Shown in pieces: positions 25,294 to 37,625 of a stretch of 64,000 nt of DNA. Under the pieces are notes generated by a model. That model was not told the origin of the DNA. It worked only from the letters and a program-made list of their open reading frames with translations, and did not search any database. Source of the DNA: Deinococcus metalli (GTDB lineage: Bacteria > Deinococcota > Deinococci > Deinococcales > Deinococcaceae); the NCBI RefSeq assembly GCF_014201805.1, contig NZ_JACHFK010000008.1, positions 124,001 to 188,000 of the forward strand, in the 5' to 3' direction. Each line of letters opens with the position of its first letter. Position 1 is the stretch's first letter. Made by a program: the position numbers and the translations under genes.

Positions 25294-26265
25294 ATGAGGC
25301 GCGTCGGTCTGATCGGCACGGGCGTGATGGGCAGCGTGCACGCCCAGGCCTGGGCGCAGCGGCCCGGGGTGCTGGTCGCCGTATACACTCCGGACGAGCG
25401 CGCCCGCGCTTTCGCCGCCCAGCACGGCCTGCACGCGTCCCCGACCGTGGACGGGCTTCTGTCCGAGGTGGACGTGGTCGACCTGTGCACGCCGACCCCG
25501 ACGCACGTCGACTACGCGGTGCAGGCCGCCCGCGCGGGCCGGCACGTGATCTGCGAGAAGCCCCTGGCCCGCACGCTGGACGACGCCGACCGCATGATCC
25601 AGGCGTGCCGGGAGGGCGGCGTGCGGCTGTTCGTGGCGCACGTCCTGCGCTTCTTCCCGCAGTACCGGGCGGCGTGGGAACAGGTGCAGGCCGGGGCCAT
25701 CGGCTCGCCCCGCGTGCTGCGCCTGGGCCGGCTGTCCTCGCCGCCGCCCGCCGGCAGCTGGCTGCTGGACGAGGCCCAGAGCGGCGGCGTGCCCCTCGAC
25801 CTGCTGATCCATGACCTCGACTACGCCCGCTGGATCGCCGGGGAGGTGCGGAGTGTGTGCGCCGTGGAGGCCCGCCGGGGCAGCCGCGTGACGGTTCACG
25901 CCACGCTGACCCACGCGGGCGGCGCCGTCACCCTGGTCGAGGGCGGGTGGGCCGCGCCGCCCGGCGTGTTCCGCACGCATCTGGACATCGCCGGCACGGC
26001 GGGCGTGATCGAGTGGACGTCGGCCGCAGCGCCGCCTCTCCAGGCCCACGGCGTGGCCGCGCCGCCGCCCGAGCAGGACGGCGCCGCGCTGCCGGACCTG
26101 GGTGCGGACGATCCCTACGCCGCCGAACTGTGGCACGCCTACGACGCGCTGGAGAGCGGCACCCCGTTCCTGATCGAGCCGGGGGACGCCCGCGCGTCGC
26201 TGGCCGTGGCCCTCGCGGTGGGCCGCAGCATCCAGACCGGGCAGCCGGTGGGGGTGACCCCATGA
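25294..26265 (+). CDS. Gfo/Idh/MocA-family oxidoreductase 1
   Basis: A 323-residue NAD(P)-dependent sugar or polyol dehydrogenase. The Rossmann motif GLIGTGVMGSVHA is at the N-terminus and the signature CEKPLAR follows at about residue 88. A second domain carries LLIHDLDYARW, the catalytic-His helix. ATG 25294 is preferred because GGAG stands 7 nt upstream; GTG 25288 is too close to it. It overlaps the second oxidoreductase by 4 nt. Together with the importer this suggests uptake and oxidation of one sugar class, not identified. Confidence 0.88.
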   Translation: MRRVGLIGTGVMGSVHAQAWAQRPGVLVAVYTPDERARAFAAQHGLHASPTVDGLLSEVDVVDLCTPTPTHVDYAVQAARAGRHVICEKPLARTLDDADRMIQACREGGVRLFVAHVLRFFPQYRAAWEQVQAGAIGSPRVLRLGRLSSPPPAGSWLLDEAQSGGVPLDLLIHDLDYARWIAGEVRSVCAVEARRGSRVTVHATLTHAGGAVTLVEGGWAAPPGVFRTHLDIAGTAGVIEWTSAAAPPLQAHGVAAPPPEQDGAALPDLGADDPYAAELWHAYDALESGTPFLIEPGDARASLAVALAVGRSIQTGQPVGVTP

Positions 26266-27263
26266 CCCCCGTGCGGATCGCGCTGCTGGGCGTCGCGCAT
26301 GTGCACGCGGACGGCTACGCGGCGTGGCTCACGGCCCAGCCGGACCTCGACATCGTCGGCTTCGCGGAGGACGATCCGGCCCTCGCTCAGGACTTCGCGG
26401 CGGGCACCGGTCTGCGGCACCGACCCCTCGCGGAGCTGCTGGAGTGGCGTCCGGACGGCGTGCTCGTGTGCAGCGAGACGGTCCATCACCTCCGCTACGT
26501 CGAGGCCGCCGCGCAGGCCGGTGCCCACGTGCTGTGCGAGAAGCCCATCGCCACGACCCTCGCGGACGCGCAGGCCCTGCTGGATGCGTGTGCGCAAGCT
26601 GGCGTGACCGTCCACGCCGCGTTCCCGGTGCGCTATTCGCCCGCCGTGCAGAGCCTGCGAGCGCAGTTGCGGGCGGGGCAGCTCGGCGCGCCGCTCGCGT
26701 ACAGCGGCGTGAACCACTCCGTCGCGCCGGACCACGAGCGCGCGTGGTTCAGCGACCCCGCCCTGGCCGGGGGCGGTGCGGGCATGGACCACATCATCCA
26801 CATCGCTGATCTGCTGCACCACTTCGGCGAGCGCGTGCAGGGCGTCCGGGCGCAGCTGCGCTCCGTGCCCGAGTGGACGGTGCCGGGCCACGAACACGCG
26901 GACGCCGCCGGACTGGTCACGCTGACCCTGGTGTCGGGCGCGGTCGCCACCATCGACTGTTCGTGGAGCCGGCCGCGCACGTACCCGCGCTGGGGTCACC
27001 TCAAGCTCGATGTGACCGGCACCGCCGGCCTGCGCTCGCTGGACGCCTTTGCCGAGCACCTGCACGTGACGAACGCGCGCGGGCGGCAGTGGGCCGGCTT
27101 CGGCCCCGACCTGAACGCCGCCATGCTGCGCGAGTTCGTGGGCGTGTGCCGGGGCCACGTCCCGACCCTCCTCGCCAGCGGTCAGGAGGGCCTGGACGCG
27201 CTGGCCGTCGTCCTGGCCGCGTACGACGCCAGCCGTAGCGGGCAGGCCGTCACGCTGCCCTGA
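26262..27263 (+). CDS. Gfo/Idh/MocA-family oxidoreductase 2
   Basis: A 333-residue member of the same family as its neighbour but clearly diverged. The N-terminus reads VRIALLGVAHVHADGY, where the usual GxGxxG is altered to GVAHVH, as in a subgroup of this family. CEKPIATT is the conserved signature and MDHIIHIADLLHHF the catalytic-His helix. ATGA overlap with the upstream gene. The pair may catalyse successive or opposite redox steps, for instance a dehydrogenase and a keto-reductase; no direct evidence. Confidence 0.86.
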   Translation: MTPVRIALLGVAHVHADGYAAWLTAQPDLDIVGFAEDDPALAQDFAAGTGLRHRPLAELLEWRPDGVLVCSETVHHLRYVEAAAQAGAHVLCEKPIATTLADAQALLDACAQAGVTVHAAFPVRYSPAVQSLRAQLRAGQLGAPLAYSGVNHSVAPDHERAWFSDPALAGGGAGMDHIIHIADLLHHFGERVQGVRAQLRSVPEWTVPGHEHADAAGLVTLTLVSGAVATIDCSWSRPRTYPRWGHLKLDVTGTAGLRSLDAFAEHLHVTNARGRQWAGFGPDLNAAMLREFVGVCRGHVPTLLASGQEGLDALAVVLAAYDASRSGQAVTLP

Positions 27264-27272
27264 GCCCTCGCG

Positions 27273-27644
27273 TCAGGTCTGATCCTCTTTCTCCCGCCGG
27301 CTCACCGTGCCGGTGAACAGCGCGAGCAGGTCACCCTCCTCGCCGTTGCGGATCTCGACGCGGTATGTGGCGAGCGTCCGGCCCACACGCTCGGGCGTGG
27401 CGGTCGCCACGAGCACGTCGCCGGGGCGCGCGGCGCGGAAGAAGCTCAGGTGGGTCTCAATCGCCACGGCCTGCGCGTGCAGGTTGCTGATGACCGCGAA
27501 GGCCTCGTCGGCCACGCTGAAGATCAGGCCGCCGTGCGCCGTGCCGTGCATGTTCACACCCGCGTCCGTCACGGGGACGGTCACGCGGGTACGCTCGGGG
27601 GCGGCTTCCAGCACACTCAGGCCCAGGGTGTCGGCGTACGCCAT
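27273..27644 (-). CDS. PaaI-type hotdog thioesterase
   Basis: A 123-residue hotdog-fold protein. The MHGTAHGGLIFSVADEAFA segment is the catalytic loop and helix of PaaI/YdiI thioesterases, which hydrolyse aryl- or acyl-CoA esters. TACCCT ends 5 nt before the ATG and no ribosome site is seen, so a leaderless start is likely. It converges with the oxidoreductase operon with only 9 bp between stops. No other phenylacetate genes are near, so the substrate is open. Confidence 0.87.
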   Translation of the reverse strand: MAYADTLGLSVLEAAPERTRVTVPVTDAGVNMHGTAHGGLIFSVADEAFAVISNLHAQAVAIETHLSFFRAARPGDVLVATATPERVGRTLATYRVEIRNGEEGDLLALFTGTVSRREKEDQT

Positions 27645-27681
27645 ACGTCAGGGTAGGGCAGCCGGGCGTGCGCCGGGCGGG

Positions 27682-28536
27682 TCAGGTCGCGCTCGGCGTG
27701 TACGGCCACGCGACCTCGCCGGCGGGGTCGTCCGGCCCGGCGCCGTCCCACGCGTAGGGGTAGACCTCGCGGCACGTCAGGGGGCTGCGGCCGCCGTGGG
27801 CGTCGGCGTAGGCGCCGGTCGCGTCGAAGGCTTCCAGGATGGTGGGGAACTCGAACTGCCGCCGCGTGACGGTCACGTAGGCCTCGTGGTGCGCGGCCTC
27901 CTCGCGCAGGGTGATGTCGCCGGTGGGGGTCAGCGCCCCGGTGTAGGGAACGCACACCTCGACGGGGCCGTCGCTGTCGGCCGTCACGGCGCCGTGATAG
28001 ATCACGAAGGGTGCTCCGGCCACCACGGCGCCCTGCGCGGGAATGAACCCGATCAGTCGGCCGATGCTGGGCGGCAGGAAGCCGTCGAGTTCCGGCTGGA
28101 ACACCCGGCGCTGGATGGTGGCGAGCTGGCGGGTGGGGAGGTCGCGGGTGTGCACGGTAAAGGTCTCCTGCATGGTGGCTCCTTCCAGGGTGTTCAGGAC
28201 GTACTGGGCGAGGGCGCGGTGCTGGCCGTGCTGGCGCTCGGCGCCCTCCCAGTACCCGCGGATCAGGGTGGGGCGGGCGCCGGCCGGGGCGTCCAGCACA
28301 CTGCGGATGGTGCTGAGCGGCATGTCCAGCTGCCGCAGCAGGCCGATCACGCGGGCGGTGCCCAGCTGGTCCGGGTGGTAGTGGCGGTAACCGGTCTGGG
28401 CGTCCACGTGGGCGGGCGGCAGCAGGCCCAGGTCGTCGTACAGGCGCAGCGCCTTGAGGCTCAGGCGGGTGGCCTGCGCGAAGGCTCCGATGCCCATCAG
28501 GGCGGCGGTGGGAGAGGGCGGCGTGGGCTGGGTCAT
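27682..28536 (-). CDS. MerR-family regulator with GyrI-like ligand domain
   Basis: A 284-residue regulator. An extra 13 residues precede the MerR helix-turn-helix (IGAFAQATRLSLKALRLYDDLGLLPP), then GYRHYHPDQL and a dimerisation helix. From about residue 120 a GyrI/BltR-like domain (FTVHTRDLPTRQLATIQRRV) can bind hydrophobic drugs. GGAGG precedes the ATG. Its promoter has the 19-bp spacer typical of MerR-activated genes. No efflux gene is adjacent, so it may regulate itself or distant genes. Confidence 0.88.
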   Translation of the reverse strand: MTQPTPPSPTAALMGIGAFAQATRLSLKALRLYDDLGLLPPAHVDAQTGYRHYHPDQLGTARVIGLLRQLDMPLSTIRSVLDAPAGARPTLIRGYWEGAERQHGQHRALAQYVLNTLEGATMQETFTVHTRDLPTRQLATIQRRVFQPELDGFLPPSIGRLIGFIPAQGAVVAGAPFVIYHGAVTADSDGPVEVCVPYTGALTPTGDITLREEAAHHEAYVTVTRRQFEFPTILEAFDATGAYADAHGGRSPLTCREVYPYAWDGAGPDDPAGEVAWPYTPSAT

Positions 28537-28560
28537 GGGCGGGCCTCCGGAGGTGGGTCC

Positions 28561-28591
28561 AGCATGGGGGCTGCCCCAGGGGCAGGGTCAA
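28561..28591 (-). promoter_or_regulatory. MerR-type promoter with 19-bp spacer palindrome
   Basis: Minus strand: -35 TTGACC at 28591-28586, exactly 19 bp, -10 CATGCT at 28566-28561. The spacer contains the perfect palindrome CTGCCCCAGGGGCAG (28571-28585). Over-long spacers with a centred palindrome are the hallmark of MerR-family control. Confidence 0.7.
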
Positions 28592-28640
28592 GGGGGCGCG
28601 CTCCGGCACCGCGGCGGGGCGACTTCGCTACTCTGCACCC

Positions 28641-29321
28641 ATGACCCCTCTGCTCCTCGGCCACCGGGGCACTCCCCGGCTTCACCGCGAGAACACCCTG
28701 GCGGGCTTTCAGGCGGCCCTGGACGCCGGTCTGGACGGCGTGGAGCTGGACGTGCGGCGCCTGGCCGACGGCACGCTGGTCATCCACCATGACGAGGCGC
28801 TGCCCGACGGGCGCCTGTTGCCGTTCCTGACCCTGGACGAGCTGCCGGCCGAGGTGCCCACCCTGGACGCCGCGCTGGCGTGGGCGGCCGACACGGGCGC
28901 GTACGTGAACGTGGAACTCAAGTACGAGTCCGCGCGGCCGGACGACCGGGTGCCGCGCTCGCTGGACGCCATCCGCGCGCACGGCCTGGCCCGGCACGTG
29001 ATCCTGAGCTCCTTCAATCCGCTGGTGCTGGTGGCCGCCCGGCAGGCCGCCCCGGACATCGAGCGCGGCTTCCTGTACCACAAGACCTACGCCCGCGGGC
29101 CGCTGGACGCGGTGCCGCTCGCCATGCGCGCCGCCGACTGCGTGGCGCTGCACCCGCACCACTCGCTGATCGACGCGGCGCTGATGACGCGCGCGCAGCG
29201 CCGGGGCTGGCGCGTGAACACCTGGACCGTCAACGAGCCGGCGGACGTCGCGCGCCTGACACAGCTGGGCGTGAGCGCCCTGATCGGGGACCTGCCTGAC
29301 GTGCTCCTGACCGCGCGCTGA
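28641..29321 (+). CDS. ugpQ: glycerophosphodiester phosphodiesterase
   Basis: A 226-residue TIM-barrel enzyme that hydrolyses glycerophosphodiesters to glycerol 3-phosphate and alcohol. Catalytic motifs are LGHRGTPRLHRENTLAGF at the N-terminus and ELDVRRLADGTLVIHHDE. Length matches cytoplasmic UgpQ; no signal peptide. TACTCT stands 6 nt before the ATG, a leaderless-type start. It is 87 bp upstream of ugpB-A-E with that operon's promoter in between, so it fits a glycerophosphodiester uptake and use module. The ugpQ name rests on this context. Confidence 0.88.
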   Translation: MTPLLLGHRGTPRLHRENTLAGFQAALDAGLDGVELDVRRLADGTLVIHHDEALPDGRLLPFLTLDELPAEVPTLDAALAWAADTGAYVNVELKYESARPDDRVPRSLDAIRAHGLARHVILSSFNPLVLVAARQAAPDIERGFLYHKTYARGPLDAVPLAMRAADCVALHPHHSLIDAALMTRAQRRGWRVNTWTVNEPADVARLTQLGVSALIGDLPDVLLTAR

Positions 29322-29369
29322 CACCTCCGTGGCACGACGCCATAAGCCCCTGGATGCCGTCCCAGACGC

Positions 29370-29401
29370 TTGACAAGCCCATGATTGTGGGCGCTTACTG
29401 T
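29370..29401 (+). promoter_or_regulatory. ugpB promoter (leaderless type)
   Basis: TTGACA at 29370-29375 and TACTGT at 29396-29401, 7 nt before the ugpB ATG. The 20-bp spacer is longer than ideal, so activation may be needed. The spacer includes CCCA-TGATTG-TGGG. Confidence 0.5.
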
Positions 29402-29408
29402 GATTCCC

Positions 29409-30692
<1,284 letters not shown>

Positions 30693-30705
30693 GACTGACT
30701 ACCTT

Positions 30706-30730
30706 GGATTCCGTCCCTGTGTCGGAATCC
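30706..30730 (+). other. hairpin between ugpB and ugpA
   Basis: GGATTCCG (30706-30713) pairs perfectly with CGGAATCC (30723-30730). It lies 14 bp after the ugpB stop with no T-tract, matching hairpins in the two other importer operons. Confidence 0.55.
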
Positions 30731-30830
30731 ATTGGCTTCCTGCTCGAAACGCGCGGCTCGCCTTCCCTGTCCGGGGGGCGGGCCGCACGTGAATTCCCCG
30801 CTTCCCTGGAGGTTCCATGAGGCTGTTCCC

Positions 30831-32632
<1,802 letters not shown>

Positions 32633-32722
32633 TCAGAGTCCCGTCACGCCAGCCTGACAGACTCGGGTTCTCTTCACAGGCGAGCACTCAGGATGCAGGG
32701 CTCGTTCTCACCCATCAAGTCA

Positions 32723-32763
32723 GAGGCCGCGCCGCCCGGTGTTCCCCCGGATGGCGCGGCCTC
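32723..32763. terminator. terminator between ugpE and copA
   Basis: GAGGCCGCGCC (32723-32733) pairs with GGCGCGGCCTC (32753-32763). It stands between convergent genes and can end both messages. Confidence 0.65.
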
Positions 32764-32776
32764 ACTGTGGAGGGCG

Positions 32777-35281
<2,505 letters not shown>

Positions 35282-35291
35282 GGCCCTCCCG

Positions 35292-35346
35292 ATCCCCCCT
35301 GGGGGGATATGGCTCCAGGCTAGCGCCCATTGACTGACCAGATCAA
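35292..35346 (-). promoter_or_regulatory. copA promoter and CsoR-type operator
   Basis: Minus strand: -35 TTGATC 35346-35341, 18 bp, -10 TAGCCT 35322-35317. The perfect 17-bp palindrome ATCCCCCCTGGGGGGAT (35292-35308) follows, covering the early transcribed region. G/C-tract palindromes of this form are CsoR-family operators. Confidence 0.75.
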
Positions 35347-35375
35347 GCAGGGCGTTGAGCGTTCGTCCATAGTCG

Positions 35376-35405
35376 TTGACAATCCCCAGGGGGAGGGTCT
35401 AGCCT
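35376..35405 (+). promoter_or_regulatory. copZ promoter with CsoR-type half-palindrome
   Basis: -35 TTGACA 35376-35381, 18 bp, -10 TAGCCT 35400-35405, 6 nt, ATG 35412 (leaderless type). The spacer holds TCCCCAGGGGGA (35383-35394), a shorter form of the copA operator. Both copper promoters use the identical -10 TAGCCT. Confidence 0.72.
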
Positions 35406-35411
35406 CCGGTC

Positions 35412-35633
35412 ATGACGACCCAGACCCCCACCACCGAACTGACCATCACCGGCATGAGCTGCGGCCACTGCGTGAAAGCTGTCGAGGGCGCCCTGAAGGC
35501 CGTGCCCGGCGTGCAGGCCGTCAGTGTCGACCTTCCGGGCGGCCGGGCCACCGTCCAGGGCGACGCGGACCCGCAGGCCATGCTCGCCGCCGTGAGCGAG
35601 GAAGGCTACGCGGCGCAGGTCGCCGGCGCATGA
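35412..35633 (+). CDS. copZ: copper chaperone CopZ
   Basis: A 73-residue heavy-metal-associated domain protein. The copper site is GMSCGHCVKAVE, with GYAAQV near the end. It carries Cu(I) in the cytoplasm to CopA and probably to CsoR. The start has no ribosome site and lies 6 nt after TAGCCT, suggesting a leaderless message. It overlaps the DUF305 gene by 4 nt (ATGA). Confidence 0.94.
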   Translation: MTTQTPTTELTITGMSCGHCVKAVEGALKAVPGVQAVSVDLPGGRATVQGDADPQAMLAAVSEEGYAAQVAGA

Positions 35634-36217
35634 ACCGGGCCCTGGTTCTGACCCTGCTGCTGACCGGCGCGGCCCTGGCGGGCGGGGGCGGCGCACCCAT
35701 GTCCGGCATGGACCACTCGGTTCAGGGCATGGCGCAGATGTCGATGGCCGCCGATATGCAGGCCATGGGCGAGCGCATGACGGCCGAACTCCAGCCCCTG
35801 AGCGGCCGCGCCTTCGACATCCGTTTCGCGCAGCTCATGGCCGACCACCACCAGATGGCCGTGGACATGGCGCGCGTGGAGGTCGCGGGGGGCACCGATC
35901 CCCGCGTGAAGGCCGCCGCGCAGACCATCATCACGGCGCAGCAGCGCGAGATCGCCGTCATGCAGGGCTGGCTGCGGGCCTGGACCGGCCAGGAGTACGC
36001 GCCCCGGGGCATGGGCAAGCTGATGGAGATCATGGGCAGCACCGACCGCTGGTTCCTGACCGGCATGATTCCGCACCACCGCGGCGCCGTCGAGATGGCG
36101 CGGCTGGCGCCCACCCACACGGCCGACGCGCAGGTGCGCGCCCTGGCGGCCGACATCGTCCGGACGCAGACGACCGAGATCGCCCGCTTCACGGCGTGGC
36201 TCGCGGCCCGGCCGTGA
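35630..36217 (+). CDS. exported DUF305 copper-binding protein
   Basis: A 195-residue exported protein with signal peptide MNRALVLTLLLTGAALAGGG and a Met-rich segment (GMDHSVQGMAQMSMAADM). Two repeats of the DUF305 type follow: FAQLMADHHQMAVDMARVE and TGMIPHHRGAVEMARLA, each with paired His and Met suited to copper. DUF305 proteins occur with copper genes (CopM-like) and bind copper outside the cytoplasm. It is coupled to copZ upstream and csoR downstream by 4-nt overlaps. Confidence 0.88.
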   Translation: MNRALVLTLLLTGAALAGGGGAPMSGMDHSVQGMAQMSMAADMQAMGERMTAELQPLSGRAFDIRFAQLMADHHQMAVDMARVEVAGGTDPRVKAAAQTIITAQQREIAVMQGWLRAWTGQEYAPRGMGKLMEIMGSTDRWFLTGMIPHHRGAVEMARLAPTHTADAQVRALAADIVRTQTTEIARFTAWLAARP

Positions 36218-36525
36218 CCGCGGACGCCGCGCCGCACTGCCACGTCGAGGGCAAACTGTGTATGCCCGAGGACGCCCGCAAGCGCGCCAGTCGCCGCCTG
36301 AGCATCGCGCGCGGGCACCTGGAGAGCATCGTCCGCATGCTGGACGCCCCGGACGTGTACTGCGTGGACGTCCTGCGGCAGATCAAGGCCGTGCAGGGCG
36401 CCCTGAGCGGCGCGACCGAGGTGGTGCTGCGCGGGCATCTGGAGGCGCACGTCGCCACCGCCCACGAGCGCGGCGACACGGTGGAGATCGTCGAGGAACT
36501 CATGGAGGCGCTCAAGTATGCGTGA
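36214..36525 (+). CDS. csoR: CsoR-family copper-sensing repressor with C-H-H ligands
   Basis: A 103-residue all-helical DUF156 regulator. The ligand positions are Cys50 (VYCVDVLRQ), His75 and His79 (RGHLEAHV). The last is Cys in most copper CsoRs; C-H-H occurs in Thermus CsoR, and a similar pattern in nickel sensor RcnR. Context (copA, copZ, DUF305) argues for copper. The N-terminus has extra HCH and LCMP that could also bind metal. GTG start overlaps the DUF305 stop. Probable repressor at 35292 and 35382. Confidence 0.88.
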   Translation: MTADAAPHCHVEGKLCMPEDARKRASRRLSIARGHLESIVRMLDAPDVYCVDVLRQIKAVQGALSGATEVVLRGHLEAHVATAHERGDTVEIVEELMEALKYA

Positions 36526-36530
36526 CGGCG

Positions 36531-36559
36531 GTGAGGTCGGGCAGCGTGTCCGACCTCAC
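36531..36559 (+). terminator. hairpin after csoR
   Basis: GTGAGGTCGG (36531-36540) pairs perfectly with CCGACCTCAC (36550-36559), 6 bp after the csoR stop. No T-run. A second short hairpin GGGCTAGCC/GGCTGGCCC lies near 36605-36625. Confidence 0.55.
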
Positions 36560-36660
36560 CCGAGCGAAGCGAACTGCCGCCCGGGGAGCGGCCGGAGCGG
36601 AGGGGCTAGCCGGGGCTGGCCCTGCCCTGGAGCGCACAGCCAGAGGACTAGGGGTAGACC

Positions 36661-37086
36661 ATGAGCGACGTCCTGACCTGCGCCCACTGCGGCGCGAAGA
36701 ACCGCGTGTCGGCCGTTCCGGAGCGCCAGGTGCCGGTGTGCGCCCGCTGCGGCGAGAACCTGCCGTGGCTGCACAACGGCACGGACGAATCCTTCGCCGC
36801 CGATATCCACGCGGGCGTGCCAGTCATCGTGGACTTCTGGGCGCCGTGGTGCGGGCCGTGCCGCGTGATCGGCCCGGTGCTGGAGGACATCGCCCGGGAG
36901 CACGCCGGCCGGGTGCGCGTGGTGAAGGTGAACGTGGACGAGAATCCGCGCACGCCTGCGTCATTTCAGGTGCAGGGCATTCCGACCATGATCGTGTTCA
37001 AGGGCGGGCAGCCCGTCGACCGCATCGTGGGGGCGGTGCCCAGGGCCGAGATCGTGCGGCGGCTCGCGGCAGTTCAGGCGAACTGA
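36661..37086 (+). CDS. trxC: thioredoxin 2 (zinc-ribbon thioredoxin)
   Basis: A 141-residue TrxC-type thioredoxin. An N-terminal zinc ribbon (CAHCGAKNR and CARCGENLPW) precedes the thioredoxin fold with the active site FWAPWCGPCRVIGP and cis-proline IPTM. It reduces cytoplasmic disulfides, and in this class is linked to oxidative stress. It is on the same strand as the copper genes but separated by a hairpin, and it converges with the cstR gene. Sulfide and copper neighbours suggest a role in thiol repair; inferred. Confidence 0.94.
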   Translation: MSDVLTCAHCGAKNRVSAVPERQVPVCARCGENLPWLHNGTDESFAADIHAGVPVIVDFWAPWCGPCRVIGPVLEDIAREHAGRVRVVKVNVDENPRTPASFQVQGIPTMIVFKGGQPVDRIVGAVPRAEIVRRLAAVQAN

Positions 37087-37100
37087 AGCCAAAACCAGAA

Positions 37101-37136
37101 CGGGCGCCGGTTGAGGGTGATCTCAACCGGCGCCCG
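37101..37136. terminator. bidirectional terminator between trxC and cstR
   Basis: CGGGCGCCGGTTGAG (37101-37115) and CTCAACCGGCGCCCG (37122-37136) form a perfect 15-bp stem with a 6-nt loop, fitting in the 61-bp gap between convergent genes. Confidence 0.82.
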
Positions 37137-37147
37137 CCCCATGTGGT

Positions 37148-37426
37148 CTAGCCGCGCAGGAGTTTCACGGCGCGCACCACGTCCTGCGGCGTGATCGTCT
37201 CGCCGGGGTGCGCGCGGCAGCCGGAGGCGTACTGCTCCAGGATCTGTTCGCCGGCCGCGTCCAGGGCGCTGCGCACGCCGGAGAGCTGGGTCAGCACGTC
37301 GTGGCAGTCGCGGCCCTCCTCGATCATGCGCTGGAGGCCGCGGACCTGGCCCTCGATGCGGCGCAGCCGCTTGAGCACCTTGTCGTCGGTTTCGCTGAGG
37401 GGGGGCACACTGGGTGGGGTGGTCAT
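37148..37426 (-). CDS. cstR: CstR-like persulfide-sensing repressor
   Basis: A 92-residue DUF156 protein, a paralogue of the copper CsoR at 36214. It keeps Cys41 (GRDCHDVL) and Cys70 (ASGCRAH) but has Tyr66 where copper sensors have His. The two-cysteine, no-histidine pattern marks CstR, which senses persulfides through Cys-Cys tri- or tetrasulfide bridges. It is divergent from a persulfide dioxygenase with a matching operator between them. AAGGA precedes the ATG. Confidence 0.87.
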   Translation of the reverse strand: MTTPPSVPPLSETDDKVLKRLRRIEGQVRGLQRMIEEGRDCHDVLTQLSGVRSALDAAGEQILEQYASGCRAHPGETITPQDVVRAVKLLRG

Positions 37427-37546
37427 GGAGGTCCTTTCGCTGTCCGGCCGTGGGCCGGCCGTGCCGTCAGTATCGCGCATGTCGGAGCGTGGCGTCTGTG
37501 GGGCCACCCGGGTTCCGCGGTCCGGGGGATCAGCCGATGCGGCCCG

Positions 37547-37579
37547 TTGACAGTATACCCCCGGGGGGTTTATTGTCGA
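37547..37579. promoter_or_regulatory. overlapping divergent cstR/cstB promoters sharing one operator
   Basis: Plus: TTGACA 37547-37552, 18 bp, TATTGT 37571-37576. Minus: TCGACA 37579-37574, 16 bp, TATACT 37557-37552. The G/C-tract palindrome ACCCCCGGGGGGT (37557-37569) lies inside both spacers, so one CstR bound there blocks both genes. Confidence 0.8.
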
Positions 37580-37625
37580 GGCGACGCGGGCGGCCACGGC
37601 TCCCGGCCGGTTCCCAGGAGGGCCC

